DNA from: Epiperipatus broadwayi
Taxonomy: Eukaryota; Onychophora; Udeonychophora; Euonychophora; Peripatidae
DNA: 64,000 nt
Direction of reading: 5' to 3'
Assembly: GCA_028023455.1 (NCBI GenBank)
Contig: JAQFVV010000064.1
Location: 1,397,825-1,461,824 of the forward strand
The notes beneath the pieces were generated by a model. The model saw only the letters and a list, made by a program, of their open reading frames with translations, was not told where the DNA came from and did not search any database. Positions 23,505-36,496 of the stretch are shown one piece after another. The position numbers and the translations under genes are program-made. How positions within the stretch are numbered: position 1 is the stretch's first letter; every line of letters starts with the position of its first letter.

Positions 23505-24155
23505 ATATAAACAAAGGAGTAAATCACCTTTCTCCTAGCTATGATTTAAATGCACTCTAAATGTTGAACAAAGATCAAGAATATCATCTATTCTTAGGAG
23601 TTTTGATGCTATACTTTTGACAATAGTGTTGGTAATTCAGAGTGATAATGAATTTTAATAATTTTTAAGTGCCATGTTCCATCTGTCTGATAAATTAATT
23701 TTTACTCTGAATTACCAATAATATTAAAAAAGCTATGCTTATAAACACGAGAGTTCCCACCCAAGAATGGTTGAATTCATTCTATTCTTAATCCTTTGTT
23801 TGAGACATATAAAGTGCTTTATTATAGCCATGGGTAGGATGATTTACTGCCTTTGTTTATATATATATATGAAGCTAAGTTTGATTTACAGTTCACATAT
23901 TGAATCTTATTTAATTATTATAATCAATGTGTTAAAATAGAGATGCTGTTTCCAACCTTGTGTAATTGATTATGAGTTGAATAACTCTTAATTTCATTTT
24001 GAATTACCAACAGTGTTAACAAAGATATACTTATAAACATCAGAGCTCCCAAGAATAGGTTGATTCATTCTATTCTTGATCCTTTGTTCAACATTTAGAG
24101 TGCTTTTAAGTCATAGCGGAGAAGAGTGATTTACTCCTTTTGTTTATACAATAAA
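23505..24155. repeat. R5 repeat cluster: one inverted and two direct copies
   Basis: Minus-oriented copy at 23505-23660, plus copies at 23697-23865 and 23985-24155. Shared blocks include 'ctctgaattaccaa', 'cattctattcttgatc', 'cctttgttcaacatttagag' and 'gtgatttactcctttgttt'. The direct copies are about 290 bp apart, and the first copy faces them head to head, the same geometry as the hammerhead elements. No intact hammerhead core was found in R5. Confidence 0.65.
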
Positions 24156-24389
24156 AATAAGAATTTCTAGAAGTAATTTCACTGAAAGTATTAAAAAGAT
24201 ATATTAAAAATTTGGAGTAATGATTGTTTTTATTTGGAACTTGTTGCTGAAGCTAAAATACAACAGAAGTCTACAACTAGGTAAGATGTGGAAAAAGATT
24301 TTAGAATGGAAAGGCTGATACTGAAGTTATTGGGAAACTGCTTCAGAAATAATAAATAAATTTTAGGGTCAATTAACTGATATGCATAA

Positions 24390-25150
24390 ATATGCTTGTT
24401 AGAAATTTGTGAATTGCTGCTTTTTTGCAGTTCGTAATAGAGTATTAGTTATCTTCTTTGTTTGCCAGTTAAATTTGCATCATTTTCAAAGTCTGTAAGT
24501 ACTTGAAAATGATTAGCAAGTATTCATTTACATTTATAGGAACATTTCTGAATATTAGAAATATCAACTGCCAATATTGTTTTTTAAAACAGTTTTCATC
24601 TTTCTAGTTTTATATCAACACATCTATTACATCTGGCTAATCATAGGTCACTTCCTGTACTGAATCCACTAACAACATTACAATTATGAAATAGATATTT
24701 TCTGTAAATCAAAATATAATTCAACTGTTGTACCTTCATTTGAATGTTTTCATGTCCATTTCCATTTTTGTCAAAGACAAAATTTTATAATAACATTTTT
24801 TTTCCTCCTATGTAAATTTTAGATGCCTATATTCTTTCTCATTTCTGTTACCATAGTTTGAATTTATCCACAATACTTTTATCTTTTAATCATTTTCCAA
24901 TTCCCGCATTAAAATTTTCCATGACAATTTTAAATTATTGTTTGGTTTGATCAAAAGCATTTTGTACATCCAAATAAAAATTTTCGACTTCATTCCAATG
25001 AGAACTTATTGGATTGTAAATATAAAGTATCTGCATTTAAAATTTTTCATTAAGTTGAATAACTAATAATGCGATTCTGTTATTCTATCAATCTCCACAA
25101 TGTTATTCTTCAACTATTATTTATAATGAATTCACTCTGTTTGTATTTCT
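24390..25150 (-). pseudogene. RTE LINE fragment, endonuclease domain and RT linker
   Basis: The minus-strand conceptual translation, in shifting frames, gives NNIVEID-like, FYLDVQNAFDQTKQ, FKIVMENFNAGIGK, KHSNEGTTVELYFDLQK and FKLEITNRFQVLTDFEND-like segments, collinear with 5630-6400. The APE endonuclease FNA motif is recognisable. Stops are frequent and both ends are truncated, so this is an old fragment independent of the 5345-8213 copy. Confidence 0.75.
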
Positions 25151-26348
25151 AATATTTATGTCTGTAGTAAAGTTTAGATATACTTTTCAAGTCACTTATC
25201 TAAGTTTTTTTCTTACTTCATAGAGCAGATAATAGATGTATAATTTATTTTATAAAATATGAACAAAAATTAAAGGGTTTATTGAAAAGTTGATAAGGGT
25301 TTGTTTGAATAATTATGTGGTGTAAGAATATTAATAAAACACTTATTTTTTCAAAGACTGATTTATGTGTAAGAGATTTGGAAAGTCTTGATAAGATCTT
25401 AATTTTATCTGCTTCTGTGCTAAAAATATATTTATAGATAAAATTTTATTTACTGATTACAATGATAGCTTAAAAATAGATCTCTAGTTAGGTTTGAATA
25501 AAATCTTAAAAAGTAGATAAAAATTTTTAGTTAATTTTCCAAAGCTTTAATATCTTAAAAATAATTTATCAACTGATTATGCAACTATTTCTCATGGAGA
25601 TAAAGCTGGCCATTTTGGTATTTTCAGTAATTATGTGTTTAGACTGAATATAGCTAAAGAATAGAATAATGGTAAATACATTTGTTTAGAAAAAGATTGT
25701 GGCAGTTTGATTGAAAGAATTTAATATGTATTATGAGTAGAAGAAAAGTTAAAAAAAAATATAAGGTTTGAACATTTAAAAAACTATTCTTATGATTTCA
25801 TAGCAACTAAAATGTTTATGAATATTAATACCGATAAAGAAGTTTTTCTTTAAGATTTATTTTTGAATTTAATGGAAATATTACAAAAGAAACTACTAGG
25901 TTTTAAATTTTTTAACAGAGTTTATTAATTTTAATAATTACATTGTTTCATCTTCTCTCAAGGTTTTTGATAGGATTAATAATTTTAAGATGGAAGATAA
26001 TTGGGTATATGATAATTTTGATAAAGAAAATATGTATCTATTAATAAATTAAGCAATAGTGAGATTCTTGCAGTTGTTAATAATAGATCTTTGTCTGGAA
26101 ATAAGATTTTCAGAGTATTATATATATATTTTACTTAATAAGAAGATGGTTAATAGATTTTATTAATTATTTGGAAAAGAAAATTATCATTTATGAATAT
26201 TAAGGTAATCAAGTCATATATCATGTGATGTAACTTATGAGGAATGTACTACAAATGTACTATAATGAGTATGCTAATAGCTTTAAACAAGCTTTTCCAA
26301 AAAATTATGGAAGAGAAAGCATTTAAAATCTCTATCTAGAATTATCCT

Positions 26349-26395
26349 TATCCCCAAAGTTGTTTCTAGCTGATGGCTCTCCTCAGTGAGGCACT
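26349..26395 (-). ncRNA. Hammerhead motif, family H2, copy 1
   Basis: Minus strand: GCCTCA, CTGAGGA, stem II GAGC/GCTA with loop CATCA, GAAAC, AACTT, TGGGGATA. Core bases intact (N7 is G). The stem II closing pair is lost (G-A), and stem III is degraded. Confidence 0.72.
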
Positions 26396-26493
26396 AGGAT
26401 ATTCAGTACTAGATTCAAAAACCCAACTCAAGTGCAGCATTAATAGTTAAGTATTAGATAAATGCTATACTTGTGTGGGTATTTCTATCTGAA

Positions 26494-26539
26494 TATCCTC
26501 ACTGAAGAGAGCCATCAGCTCGAAACCGATTTGGTGATA
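26494..26539 (+). ncRNA. Hammerhead motif, family H2, copy 2
   Basis: TATCCTCA (26494-26501), CTGAAGA (26502-26508), stem II GAGC/GCTC with loop CATCA (26509-26521), GAAAC (26522-26526), CGATT, then TGGTGATA (26532-26539). Stem I pairs at 7 of 8 positions. All catalytic core residues are present (N7 is variable in hammerheads). Stem III is reduced to one pair, because the G of the expected AC/GT stem is A here. Confidence 0.78.
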
Positions 26540-27649
26540 AGGATAATTCTAGATAGAGATTTTAAATGCTTTCACTTCTGGCATTTATCAGAAAAGTTTG
26601 TTTAGAGCTATTAGTATGCTCATTATATTACATTTATGAATATGTACATTTAATGTTATTTGTTTATATTGATAGTTGTGTTTTTTTGTAGTAGAAAGCA
26701 TATATTGATTGAATTGTTAAATAAAATTAATCATTTTGATTTTTCTACAAAATATATTTTGGAAGTAGGGGTTGGATTTAGTTCAGTTTAATGTTTTGGT
26801 ATTGTTAGTGATAAAAGATTTTAAAAACAGTTGTTTGGTAAATAATCATTATATTAAGAATAAGGATTTATGACTTGATATAAGGTCTGATAGCTATCAG
26901 CCTGAAACTCATAAAATAGCTGTTTCAATGGGTTTCTGATATAAAAATGGGAAATTAAATAGTTCTCAAAATAAAGATTTATTACAAAAAGGATAATTTT
27001 ATAAAAATTATATTTGTATAAGCTATTTCAAAAAATTGACTAAGAGTATTTTGTTTAATAGAAATTATAATATTCTTAAGAACAATTTTAAAAAATCTTA
27101 ATAAAGAAGGGAAAATATAATTTTATTTACTTAACTTTCAAAATTGTCTTTTTATAAAGCTTTTGTAGGAAGAATCATAGAGTTTTTCAGTAACAAAAAA
27201 ATAGCATAAAAGAAAAATGTTATTTTAAATAAATTGTTGAATGATATAAAAAAGATATTTAATGTATACTAAATCTGAAATTGTTTATATTATTCTTTGA
27301 AAAAAAAAAAAAGCTCAAAGTAGTTTAAGTTTGAATGAAAAAGTAAAATTCGTAAATGTAGAAAAAGAGCTAAATATCTTGACTCTTTATTCCATATATT
27401 CATAAATGAAAATCGGATTCTAGATTACGTCTACATAGGCTAAGATTATATTTTTTAAGGTCAATGAAAAGAGAAAAAAAATAAAACATTTCTTCTAATA
27501 TCTCCGATTCTGAAGCTTTTATTTTGTTTAAAAGTTTCCACGATATATAAACACAAGCATAAGAAGTGGTGGTCATGTGACATATAAACATGTTTGTAAT
27601 GTCAGTTGAATTGTGGGAATGTAGTATTGTCTATATATTTATGTTATTT

Positions 27650-30195
27650 TTCACTTGAGAAGTTTGCCTTTGCAGAGAAACCATTTGTTAGTGAAATTTA
27701 AATTTAATTTTAACTAGTAATTTAATTGTAATTTTGTGTAATTGGTTTATCCCATGAACAATAATATTCACTTCATTAGCAAATAATAAATAATGAAATG
27801 TACTCATCCTATTCTTTATCGTTTGCTAATGTAGAGAGAACTATTTATTCATACTTCATGAGTGAATGGTTTGCATTCATTTTCAGATTTGTGTACCCAA
27901 GCGGTACTTATTTCACACATATATAAACAATACTTTTATAACATCTGAATCAGAAAGCTAGTGAGTTCTATCTTGCTAACAGAAATCTAGCAATTGAAAT
28001 AATTAGAATTAAATCTATAATTCTTATTTGTATCACTTTTTTATGCTCTCATGAAATAATACATTATTATTTCATTTGTATTGTGGACTAATCTTTAAGA
28101 TTTTATATTAGAACATAAAAATGTTATTTAGTATTCACTCAATGTAAAACAGAGAGCAAAACCCACCAAAGTCTTACGTATATTTAGAGGAAAGATAATT
28201 TTAAAACTAAACAATACATGAAACCAGACAGTATAGCCCCAACCCGTCACCAACACAACAGCAGTGACTGAAATAGTAATTAATGCTACATTTCTTATTT
28301 TACTGTAAATATTAAAAAAGCTAAAGATTGTTTACTTGCTGTCCATTTATTACAAGGAGAATGTTTTCTGGCCATATCCCAAAGTCACACCATCCTAGAA
28401 ATTAAACTTTAAAAAACCAAGATACACTCTGATTCTCCACACATCACACTGACTTCATCAACTATCTCAGTCACTGTCTTTGGAATAATAACCGAAGAGA
28501 TACTACTTGGAACTCTTCTATTGTTCAGGGAGAGCATCTCATAAACTTTTCACTTGACTCGTTGCATCTATGACATTATTGCCATTGCTTAATTTTAGAG
28601 AAATCAATCTAAATACTTCATTGTAATTCAACCCTATGTTTACCTTGAGTTTAAATAAAGTGCATTTTAGAAATAATAAGGAGAATGTTTTAAATCACAT
28701 ATTTATATAGCCATAAAACAAAACCACAAAGAATTATCTTGAATAAACATGAAATTACACTGTTTGATTATTAGAATGTTGTAGCTAGCTTATTTGACAA
28801 TGAGTGGGCTCAAATCCAAAATCATAATAGAAAATATTATATTGATATCTATGATTATGTTTGATATATCCATTGCTTATATTGCAAGCTAATATTGTAA
28901 TTGTTCATTCCAATTTCATTTATTGTACTTCTGGTGATATACTCTGAAGTTATTGAATTCAAAATTTTTAATTCTTTTTGAAGCCTTAAAGAAATCAAGT
29001 AAGTTCTAAATTTCTAATATTCATTCCACTTTTTATCATTACAGCCTTTTATATAATTAATGAACATGATTGGTTGCTAATGAGCGTACATCAATTAGAA
29101 TGGTTATGTTTTACTAAATTTACCTCTGAGTATAAAGTTAAAATCCCATTGTATTCTATTTCAAATGTTCTTACCTGATACATAAACTAGAGTATTTTGA
29201 ACAAAGAATAAGTATATGGATGTGTCCATGAATGGTTCTTTTCTTTTATTATTCTAGTCAAATTAGAAATAAATAATAGCTTTCATTTCTTGCAGGTTAT
29301 AAAGTCTTCATACATGGAAGAAATTCTAAAATTGCCTTTCATTTAGCTACCTATAGTTGCCAACCACTTTTAAATGAAGATGCATAAATGTGATGAAGAA
29401 GTAAATAATATTAAATAGAATGTTGATGGATTTGATGAAACATTAAAATAGTGAAAAACAATTGATATTTGCTGCTGCTTATTCTTTTTCTTCTTGTGTT
29501 TTCAATTTCCTGATGTGATATTACAGAGTCCACTATTGCAAAATCATATCTTCATTGAATTGAATATGCAAAACAAATTAACAATGCAATACTCTGTAAA
29601 ATAGTGATTTATGTTGAACTTGAGCATAGTTTTTATGGGAGAGGTAGATTTCGAGTACATTATGAGAATTATCTCAAAGACATTCTAAATATATGTAATG
29701 TATATTGTTTTTATTGAAAAGCTATGGCAGAGAATAGAATACACTGGAGAGATAAAGTTTGACAGGGTAATGAAATATTTATAAATTAAAGTTTCCTGCT
29801 GAAGAAATTAAACGACCGCATTGCAAAACATCATATAAACAAAAATGGACCAGCATGTTTATATGTAGAAGTATTTGTGATATATGGATTGGTTTGTATA
29901 GTCATTGCAAAATTGATTTCAAGAGTATTTATTTTCTTTTCTTTCCTTGGAATCAGAATAGCCATACATGTTACCAGTGGCTGCTATGTGTATATATATT
30001 ATAAAATCAATATTTAAACTTTTTTTTTTCATTTTGAAATGATTGGTTTATTATAATACAACCTTATTAAATTAACTCACGTGGCTTTTGAGACTTTGGT
30101 GATGTTATATTGCTAAGGCTATTAATATATGGTGTAGCTGCAGTTTGTTCATACCCATATAGCTATTTAAGTTAGATACCTGGATTTGAAGACAT
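27650..30195. other. AT-rich spacer, nothing recognised
   Basis: No coding exon, RNA gene or repeat I can match, except that 27545-27590 resembles the H3-element 3' block ('caagcataagaa', 'tggt...catgtga'). The GC-richer patch 28220-28560 is unassigned. Confidence 0.5.
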
Positions 30196-30199
30196 ATAG

Positions 30200-30435
30200 A
30201 TGTCTGAAAATTTCAGATTTTCTACTTAATAGTTAAGTATTAGATAAATGTTGGGTTTGAGTTGGTATTTTAGATCTAGTGTCTGAATGTCCTAGTTCCT
30301 CACTGATGAGAGCCATTAGCTCGTAACTGGTTTGAGGATAGGAATAATTCTTGATAGAGATTTTAAATGCTTTCTCTTGCAGCTTTTATTGGAAAAGCTT
30401 GTTTAGAGCTATTAGCATGCTCATTATATTATGGT
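30200..30435 (+). mobile_element. H2 hammerhead element, single copy
   Basis: Collinear with the right half of 26201-26630: 'taatagttaagtattagata', hammerhead, 'ggaataattcttgatagag', 'attttaaatgctttctc', 'agctattagcatgctcatt'. Not in inverted dimer form. Boundaries approximate and no TSD identified. Confidence 0.75.
30296..30340 (+). ncRNA. Hammerhead motif, family H2, copy 3 (one core change)
   Basis: TTCCTCA (30296-30302), CTGATGA (30303-30309), stem II GAGC/GCTC loop CATTA (30310-30322), GTAAC where GAAAC is required (30323-30327), TGGT, T17 at 30332, TGAGGATA (30333-30340). Stem I has six perfect pairs. The change at position 13 should inactivate it. Confidence 0.76.
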
Positions 30436-30439
30436 TTAT

Positions 30440-31380
30440 TATAAATACAAATGTAAAGTCTTCATTGGATATATTAAAAATGGTAGAATAGTTTTATTAC
30501 ATGTGACGTCATCAATATAAGTGACCAAGCTAAACTACCGCTCAAGTCCAAGACTCCACCAGTGCACAGATTGTTTGCCATTACTTTCTAACAGAAATTA
30601 AATTGTTAATAATTTAATTTATTATTAGGGTTTGTGGAGAGAGCTGGATGATAACTAGGGAGGATAACAGTATTTTCTCTAAAAAATATTCAAAAGAATC
30701 ATTTACAGCATCTCATTTACTTAATGCAGTTGCATAAACTTTTTTATAATTGGCCAGAAACTTTCCTTTATTACTAAACAACTAAATTTTTATGATTTCT
30801 ATTTTTTTGTTATAAGAAATCTTTACAGTTGATGTATTCGCTCTTCCTTTGATTAGACATCACAACCTGTAGTTCTACTCTGTAAATAAAATGTAAAAAA
30901 TATTTTCAGGCATTATTGTTTTTTAAAATAATTTGAAGCAATTAATATATTGAAAACAAACTATCTAAATTTATCTTTCAACTTGATAGTAATCTCTGCA
31001 TTAAATCAGAAATTCACTATGCTTGGGTGTATAGCATCGAATTTCAGATCATTAGCTTGTATTATATAAAATGAACAGATAGCAACATAATATGTGTATA
31101 TAGATAGATACATTGCTGTTTCCTGTCAGCCAGTAGCTAGTTTGAAGATTTAAATGGAAAATTATCATGTGATTATTGAGTATTTAATTATATAAACTGC
31201 ATTAAAAGTAACATAATAAAAGTGTGTATTGTCTAAAACACATTTTACAGTAATTTTTATTTAATATTCTTACAATAGTAGAAATTTTCATTCAAAGCTG
31301 AAATGTTTAACTCACAAGTGTAAACAATATAGACATAAAAAATAATTTATTTATTCATAACATCCTTTTTATTTCCTTAT
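30440..31380. other. Spacer
   Basis: No feature recognised. Confidence 0.5.
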
Positions 31381-31384
31381 TTAG

Positions 31385-31625
31385 CTATATTATTTTATGT
31401 AAATACAATCATACTCTCTTCTTTAAACATTTTATTGCAAACTTTTATATATCAACTAATATTTTAATTGTTTTACAATCTTCTTCAGAACTCCCTCTGA
31501 TGTTTTTAAAAATAATCAGAAGGGACTCTGAAGAAGGCCTGAGGACAGTCAAAACATCCGTTTTTATATAAAAGATTGCAGTAAAATGTTTAAAGAAAGG
31601 AGTATGATTGTCTTTATTTATTCTT
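31385..31625. repeat. Palindromic repeat with hammerhead-like relic
   Basis: Arms of about 100 bp ('tcatactctcttctttaaac', 'attttattgcaa', 'cttcttcagaactccctctg' and their inverses at 31525-31620) flank a centre at about 31510. The right arm reads CTGAAGA, AGGCC..., AAAAC, ATCC, like a hammerhead whose G12 is lost and whose stem II no longer pairs properly. Probably an eroded member of the same class of head-to-head elements, or a PLE end pair. Confidence 0.5.
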
Positions 31626-31639
31626 TAATGCTGGTAATA

Positions 31640-34600
31640 AAAGACTATAAAAATAAAATGAAAAATGTTTATATTAATTTAAAATGATTTACTTACCTAA
31701 CTTTTATTTAAAATCTCTCAATAAAAGTACTTAATTTATTCAAATATTTTTGTTCATTAATAAAAACAGTATCAACAAAAATGTTTATTTTCTTAATTAC
31801 AGAAAATGAATTGTATATAATTTTTATTTGATTAAACTACATTTTCATATTAAAAACATCAAAATGGTGAATCATTCCTTAGCAAGTCAAAAAAATAATA
31901 ATTCTATATTCTGCTTATTAGATAATTACAAGAAAAAAACAAGCAAGCATCAATAACATAACATAAATTGATCCAAAAATAATTTATTATAAATATATTA
32001 TTATCTTGCAGTCCTTTACACTGGAGAAATCTGCTTGCAGCAGTGAAATCATTGGTTGGTTGTGTTTTATAGTTTATTTTCTTTGACTATTCTGATTGAA
32101 TTGTGAATTTGGGGTAATTTTGATTAAATTAGAAAATATATAATATAAATTTAAGTTTCCTTTTTTGTCCCTGCTTTATTTTAATTTAATCTCTTAGCTG
32201 ATATCCACACAAATCTTTTATTGGAGCATCAAATATTGTGTGTTTCCAAAAGGCTTTAGTTCTTTTAGACTACATGATAGTAAAAACATTCAATGAAAAT
32301 GTAATCTTCAAGTGATTTTCAGGTTGGAAACTTTAATAATTAAAACTTTTAGTTATAACTCTTGTGCTTAGATATAAATAAGGGAATCAATAATGATAAA
32401 AAAATAAATTTCTCTATTAAGAAGAAAAAATACCTTTGGAATGGTGCAAATATTCTATCATTGATATCAATATGGCAGATATATAAATACATTTTTTTAT
32501 TTATTTAATGGTTTATTTTTTAAAAATTTATTAAATATTTATTTTTTAATAAATATATGACAATTACATATAACATTTTTGAATATATTTCATATTAAGA
32601 AAAAATTAGCCTGACAAAAAATGGTAATACATGGTCTATTGATCCACACTGCGCGATGGCACTGTTTCTATGCTAAAGCACATAAATATGCTGTTTACAA
32701 GGCCACTCATAGATCTTACAGCCTGTAAACTGTTCCAACACTAAAATGTTGAAGTGCACCCTTACCCCAACATCTCTAGCATGTTGAACATTATTAGCGA
32801 TGAGTATGCAACACTCTCTATAGACATTACTCTTGACTATTGTACAGCATATGATATGAAGGTTTCTGTAGTTGTAATGACGAAAAGTATATTAGAACAG
32901 ATTTTTTTTTTGCTTAAATGTATTGTAATTGATGTGAGTTAGTAAAAATTGTAATGAATTCTCAAACGCCCCTACTTTCATTGTCAGGGGTCAGAATTCA
33001 CTAAATGAGGAGTGTAAATCATGATTTGGCAAAGTTCACGATCAAGTCGCGCACTTTCTGATACTTTTTCAAGATCAAAACAGTTCAATGGCAGACAAAC
33101 ATTTGGTGTTGTAGTTTTAAGATTTACCTGTTACAGAAGCAGATGTGATGGCCTTCCTTCAACCCAAAAAAATAAAATATTTTACCCACCCAAAAAAAAC
33201 TGTCTTTATGGTGGTTTAATGAAATTAAGGCATTGTCAAACATCTGAAATGGAATGTCAATCACATCAATGTTGACGAAGGTGTTCCATTCACTCATGGG
33301 ACAGGCTTTGAGGGCTGCCGAATTGCTTTTTCACAAGCGGTACAGTTAATTTAGTATTGAAGCTGGGATCAGCTTACAGTGAAGCGTATTATAGCTGAGT
33401 TGGAAAGGTGTCAAAATGCCGTAAAGAATATGATGACAGGTCTTAGAGAGGTCTGTCGAGAAAGCCTTGTTTCTCGATCAAAAATAAAAAAAGTTTCTTC
33501 AAAAACAATAAAAAAGACTTGGAACAAAAAAAAAAAGTTTCTTAAAAAAAAAAAGACTGGACAAAAAGAAAATAATAGAATATTTTAAAAAGCCCCCCCC
33601 CAAAAAAAAAAAACCCATTTTTTTATTTTTAAGAAATATACATCAAACCGGTTGTTACAAAAAAACAACAACAAGAACAACAACAAAAAAATAAAAATCA
33701 AGCAAATCCAAAAATTAAAAACAGAAATCAACAAAATTTAAAAACAGCCCAGTAACGTTATATCTATTTGTTTTTCACTAGAAACAGAGCCATAGAGTGG
33801 TATGGGTAAATTAGATGTTGTATTACCCAAAAAACATATGAAATATATTTTTATTTATAATGTTGTTTCTAATTTGTTACTGCTTTTTAAACTGGAAAAT
33901 TGTTTTTTCTTTTAATTCTAAGAACTAATTTCATTAAATGTGCAGATATGATAAATACTTTTTTTCATTGAATAAATGTTTTTAGATTAAAGGATGACAT
34001 GATTTGTTTTGTGTCATAATGAGTCATCACTTTACAAAATGTTAACTTCAGTTGTATTTCAAACTACTATTAAAGATTTAAAATCACCATTTTTTTTTTC
34101 AAAGTAAGACATAGCAACTATAATGAACCTAATATAAATATATTTACACAATTATGATTGTCTTTTTTCTTCTTGTTCTTTTATGTAATGATTTATATAT
34201 ATATAATACTATTTACACCTTTATTATTCACTTATGCCAGTAATCTTTATCAGAGCTCCTCCCGACTCTTAACAACTTTAATTCTTTATATTTGCTTATG
34301 GTTTCAACTGATCAGCAGAGCTCTCTCTGGCTCTCAATGACTAAGTTGTTAAAAATTGGTGTTTCTAATGAAGACTGAAGGTCAATGGAAACTAAGAAAA
34401 TATAAGGTAATAAATTTATGGGGATATAAATGGTATGCACAGACCAGTGATTTTTTTTAAATTAATAATATGCTTAGTAAAATGCTACTCATTAATTAAT
34501 CTTTTTTTAAATTTAAATTTTTTTTATTGTGTATTTAAATTTTATAGCATATTTTTAAATTGTGGCAAAGTGTTGTTTTTTATTGGTAAACTGTTATTCG

Positions 34601-34795
34601 TTATAGTGTCTTATTTTTATATAAGGGTTTTTGATTTTCAAGGATTTCTGGGGGGGAGGGTGCCTTCTTATCAAGAGTAAAACTATATAAATGAACAAAA
34701 CAAATCACCGTTATCTTTTGTTGACTTGCTTTTAAAATATAAAAAATCCATTTACTTCAGTTTCTAATCACGACTCAATCCTTTTTTCTTTTAAA
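31640..34795. other. Spacer with A-rich low-complexity tract
   Basis: The stretch 32640-33420 is more complex than its surroundings and holds short frames on the plus strand (33021-33275, 33379-33588), but their proteins match nothing I know; an eroded repeat is likely. 33480-33740 is poly-A-rich low-complexity sequence. No gene called. Confidence 0.5.
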
Positions 34796-34799
34796 AAAT

Positions 34800-34965
34800 A
34801 TACAGTACATATAGCCATATAATTCTATAATTAAAATCACTTCTTTTCTTTTCAAAAACTTTATTTGATGTATATATATATATCCACTTATTTCCGACGT
34901 TTCGACTATCTTTACTCTATAGTCATTTTCAAGGATCTAGAAAAAACATATTACATTATAAACAA
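34800..34965 (-). mobile_element. Penelope-type terminus (PLE-D), minus copy
   Basis: Minus strand: 'cttgaaaat', stem GACTAT/ATAGTC (6 perfect pairs), GAAAC, GTC, GGAAATAAGTGG, then a short TA run and 'catcaaataaagtttttgaa'. This layout (hairpin, GAAACGTC, then an AATAAAG-type terminus) is that of PLE ends. The same sequence lies inverted at 40715-41390. No coding remnant adjoins it. Confidence 0.65.
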
Positions 34966-36496
34966 ACTTCACATAATAAAAACAAAAAAACAAAAAAAAA
35001 AAAAACAAAAAAAAAAAAATCAAAAACAATATAAAACATATAAACCCCATAAAATTTAAAAATAAATAAAATACATTAAAATCAATTAAATTAAAAACAC
35101 AAAACATACACCACACTTACTTGACTCCTTTCTCAAAACACTTTCCCTTTTTACATTTTCTTTTATCCAAAAAAACCAATTGTTACAATAAAAAATTTAT
35201 TTCCTTTTTCTTTCTTATATACTCCAAAAATGAATTTATTTCCAAAAATAATTCTTTATCCATTATTTATCCAATAAAAAAAAGGCAGCCTCTGTGCCGG
35301 TCAAAATCGTGTATTCATTCAACAAGACCAATAATCCAAGCAAAAGTACCTTGAATCCAACCTTGCACAAGATACATATGTCAGGTACAAGGATGAATCC
35401 TAACCTATTTGCCTAAACTATTGCCTCTCTGACTAATGGATAATGTTTGTGATGACACTAGCAGTGCTTGGTTTTATTCCGTCCCAGCTGGAGGTCATGG
35501 TTCACATAGAGACTCAAAATAATAATGGGTTTATATGAAAAATCAATGATTTAATAGATTCTGATGATTGCAGAACGGTACAGATATGATTTGATCGATT
35601 ACTAATGGTTTGAACCATAATAATAATAATTCTTTATGGCAACATTACAAAGAATTGAATTTAGATCAAAGAAATATTTAAATAAATAGAGTAATTAACC
35701 TTAGAGATTGGTAGTGATGACAAACTAAGCTTATTTAAAATAACAATATTACAGGAATTTATTAAGGAATTTAGTACAAAATAAGTTGTCTTTGTTTATA
35801 CAACTTGGTTATTTTCTTTAATTCGTTTTGATGCGGCTTTGACAAACAATGTAAAAGTTTGTTAATTGGTCAGCCAAAAACCAATCAGCAATAAAATGTT
35901 ATTAGCCCTCTTCAAGATATTACAAATAAATCTGTTTATATATATTACAAGATGTGAAAGATGTGCATTTAAAACATTATTACATTTAAAATCATTTGTA
36001 TATAATAAGTGTGGGAAGCAAAATAGTTCCTAAATAAATAATTGACAATTATACAGTCAGATTTAATTAATTACAAAATTTGTTTGTGAAGGACGTGCCA
36101 TCATGGCAGAGAGCATTTTAGGTTTGCTAAATAAAGATATAAAATGATGAAGAAGGCAATATGCTATTACAGATTACAACAAAAATAAATGAGGTGGCTT
36201 TGCTAAAGGAAATTCCTGATATGTCCAAGTAGATAAGAGAAATGTTGGCCCTCTAGCCAAAGCATGTCTCTGAATAATAATAAAATATTTTTGATGTGCT
36301 GGGCTTCCATACACATTTTAAATGGCAATGCCCGAAAATGGATCCCTTGGTATGAACTATGTCTACTTTGAGGGAGTGTGAAAGATTGGACTGGTCAGTT
36401 AAATTTCCGAAGGTCCTAAGAGGTTTGTAGCAAAGCAAGAATAGCAATAAATGAATGGTTGTAGCTATAAATACATAATACCTTCAACATGTATAT

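Larger units (their letters stand above)
26201..26630. mobile_element. Head-to-head hammerhead element H2 inserted in PLE-C
   Basis: An inverted dimer of about 430 bp. The left half reads minus (to about 26445), the right half plus. Each half has a hammerhead core followed by 'ggataattctagatagag', 'attttaaatgctttc' and a terminal 'agctattagtatgctcatt' block. A perfect 13-bp TSD, CATTTATGAATAT, lies at 26188-26200 and 26631-26643, so the palindrome arrived as one unit. No ORF. Confidence 0.85.
25250..27640 (+). pseudogene. Penelope-like element PLE-C, heavily decayed
   Basis: Scattered plus-strand segments read as a PLE polyprotein: ISHGDKAGHFGIFSNYVFRL (25589-25650), FDKENMYLLINKLSNSEILA (26018-26078), and DSYQPETHKIAVSMGF (26889-26937), the last matching the conserved HP/QP-T(H)K block that follows the RT core in Penelope proteins. 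The same segments recur at 57060-57632 and 58334-59060. A hammerhead element is inserted at 26201-26630. No frame longer than a few dozen codons survives. Confidence 0.6.

Noticed and set aside
21160-24155. CRISPR-like array because of regularly spaced repeats
   Set aside because: The unit is several hundred bases, copies are diverged and partly inverted, and the DNA is clearly from an animal genome with introns and LINEs.
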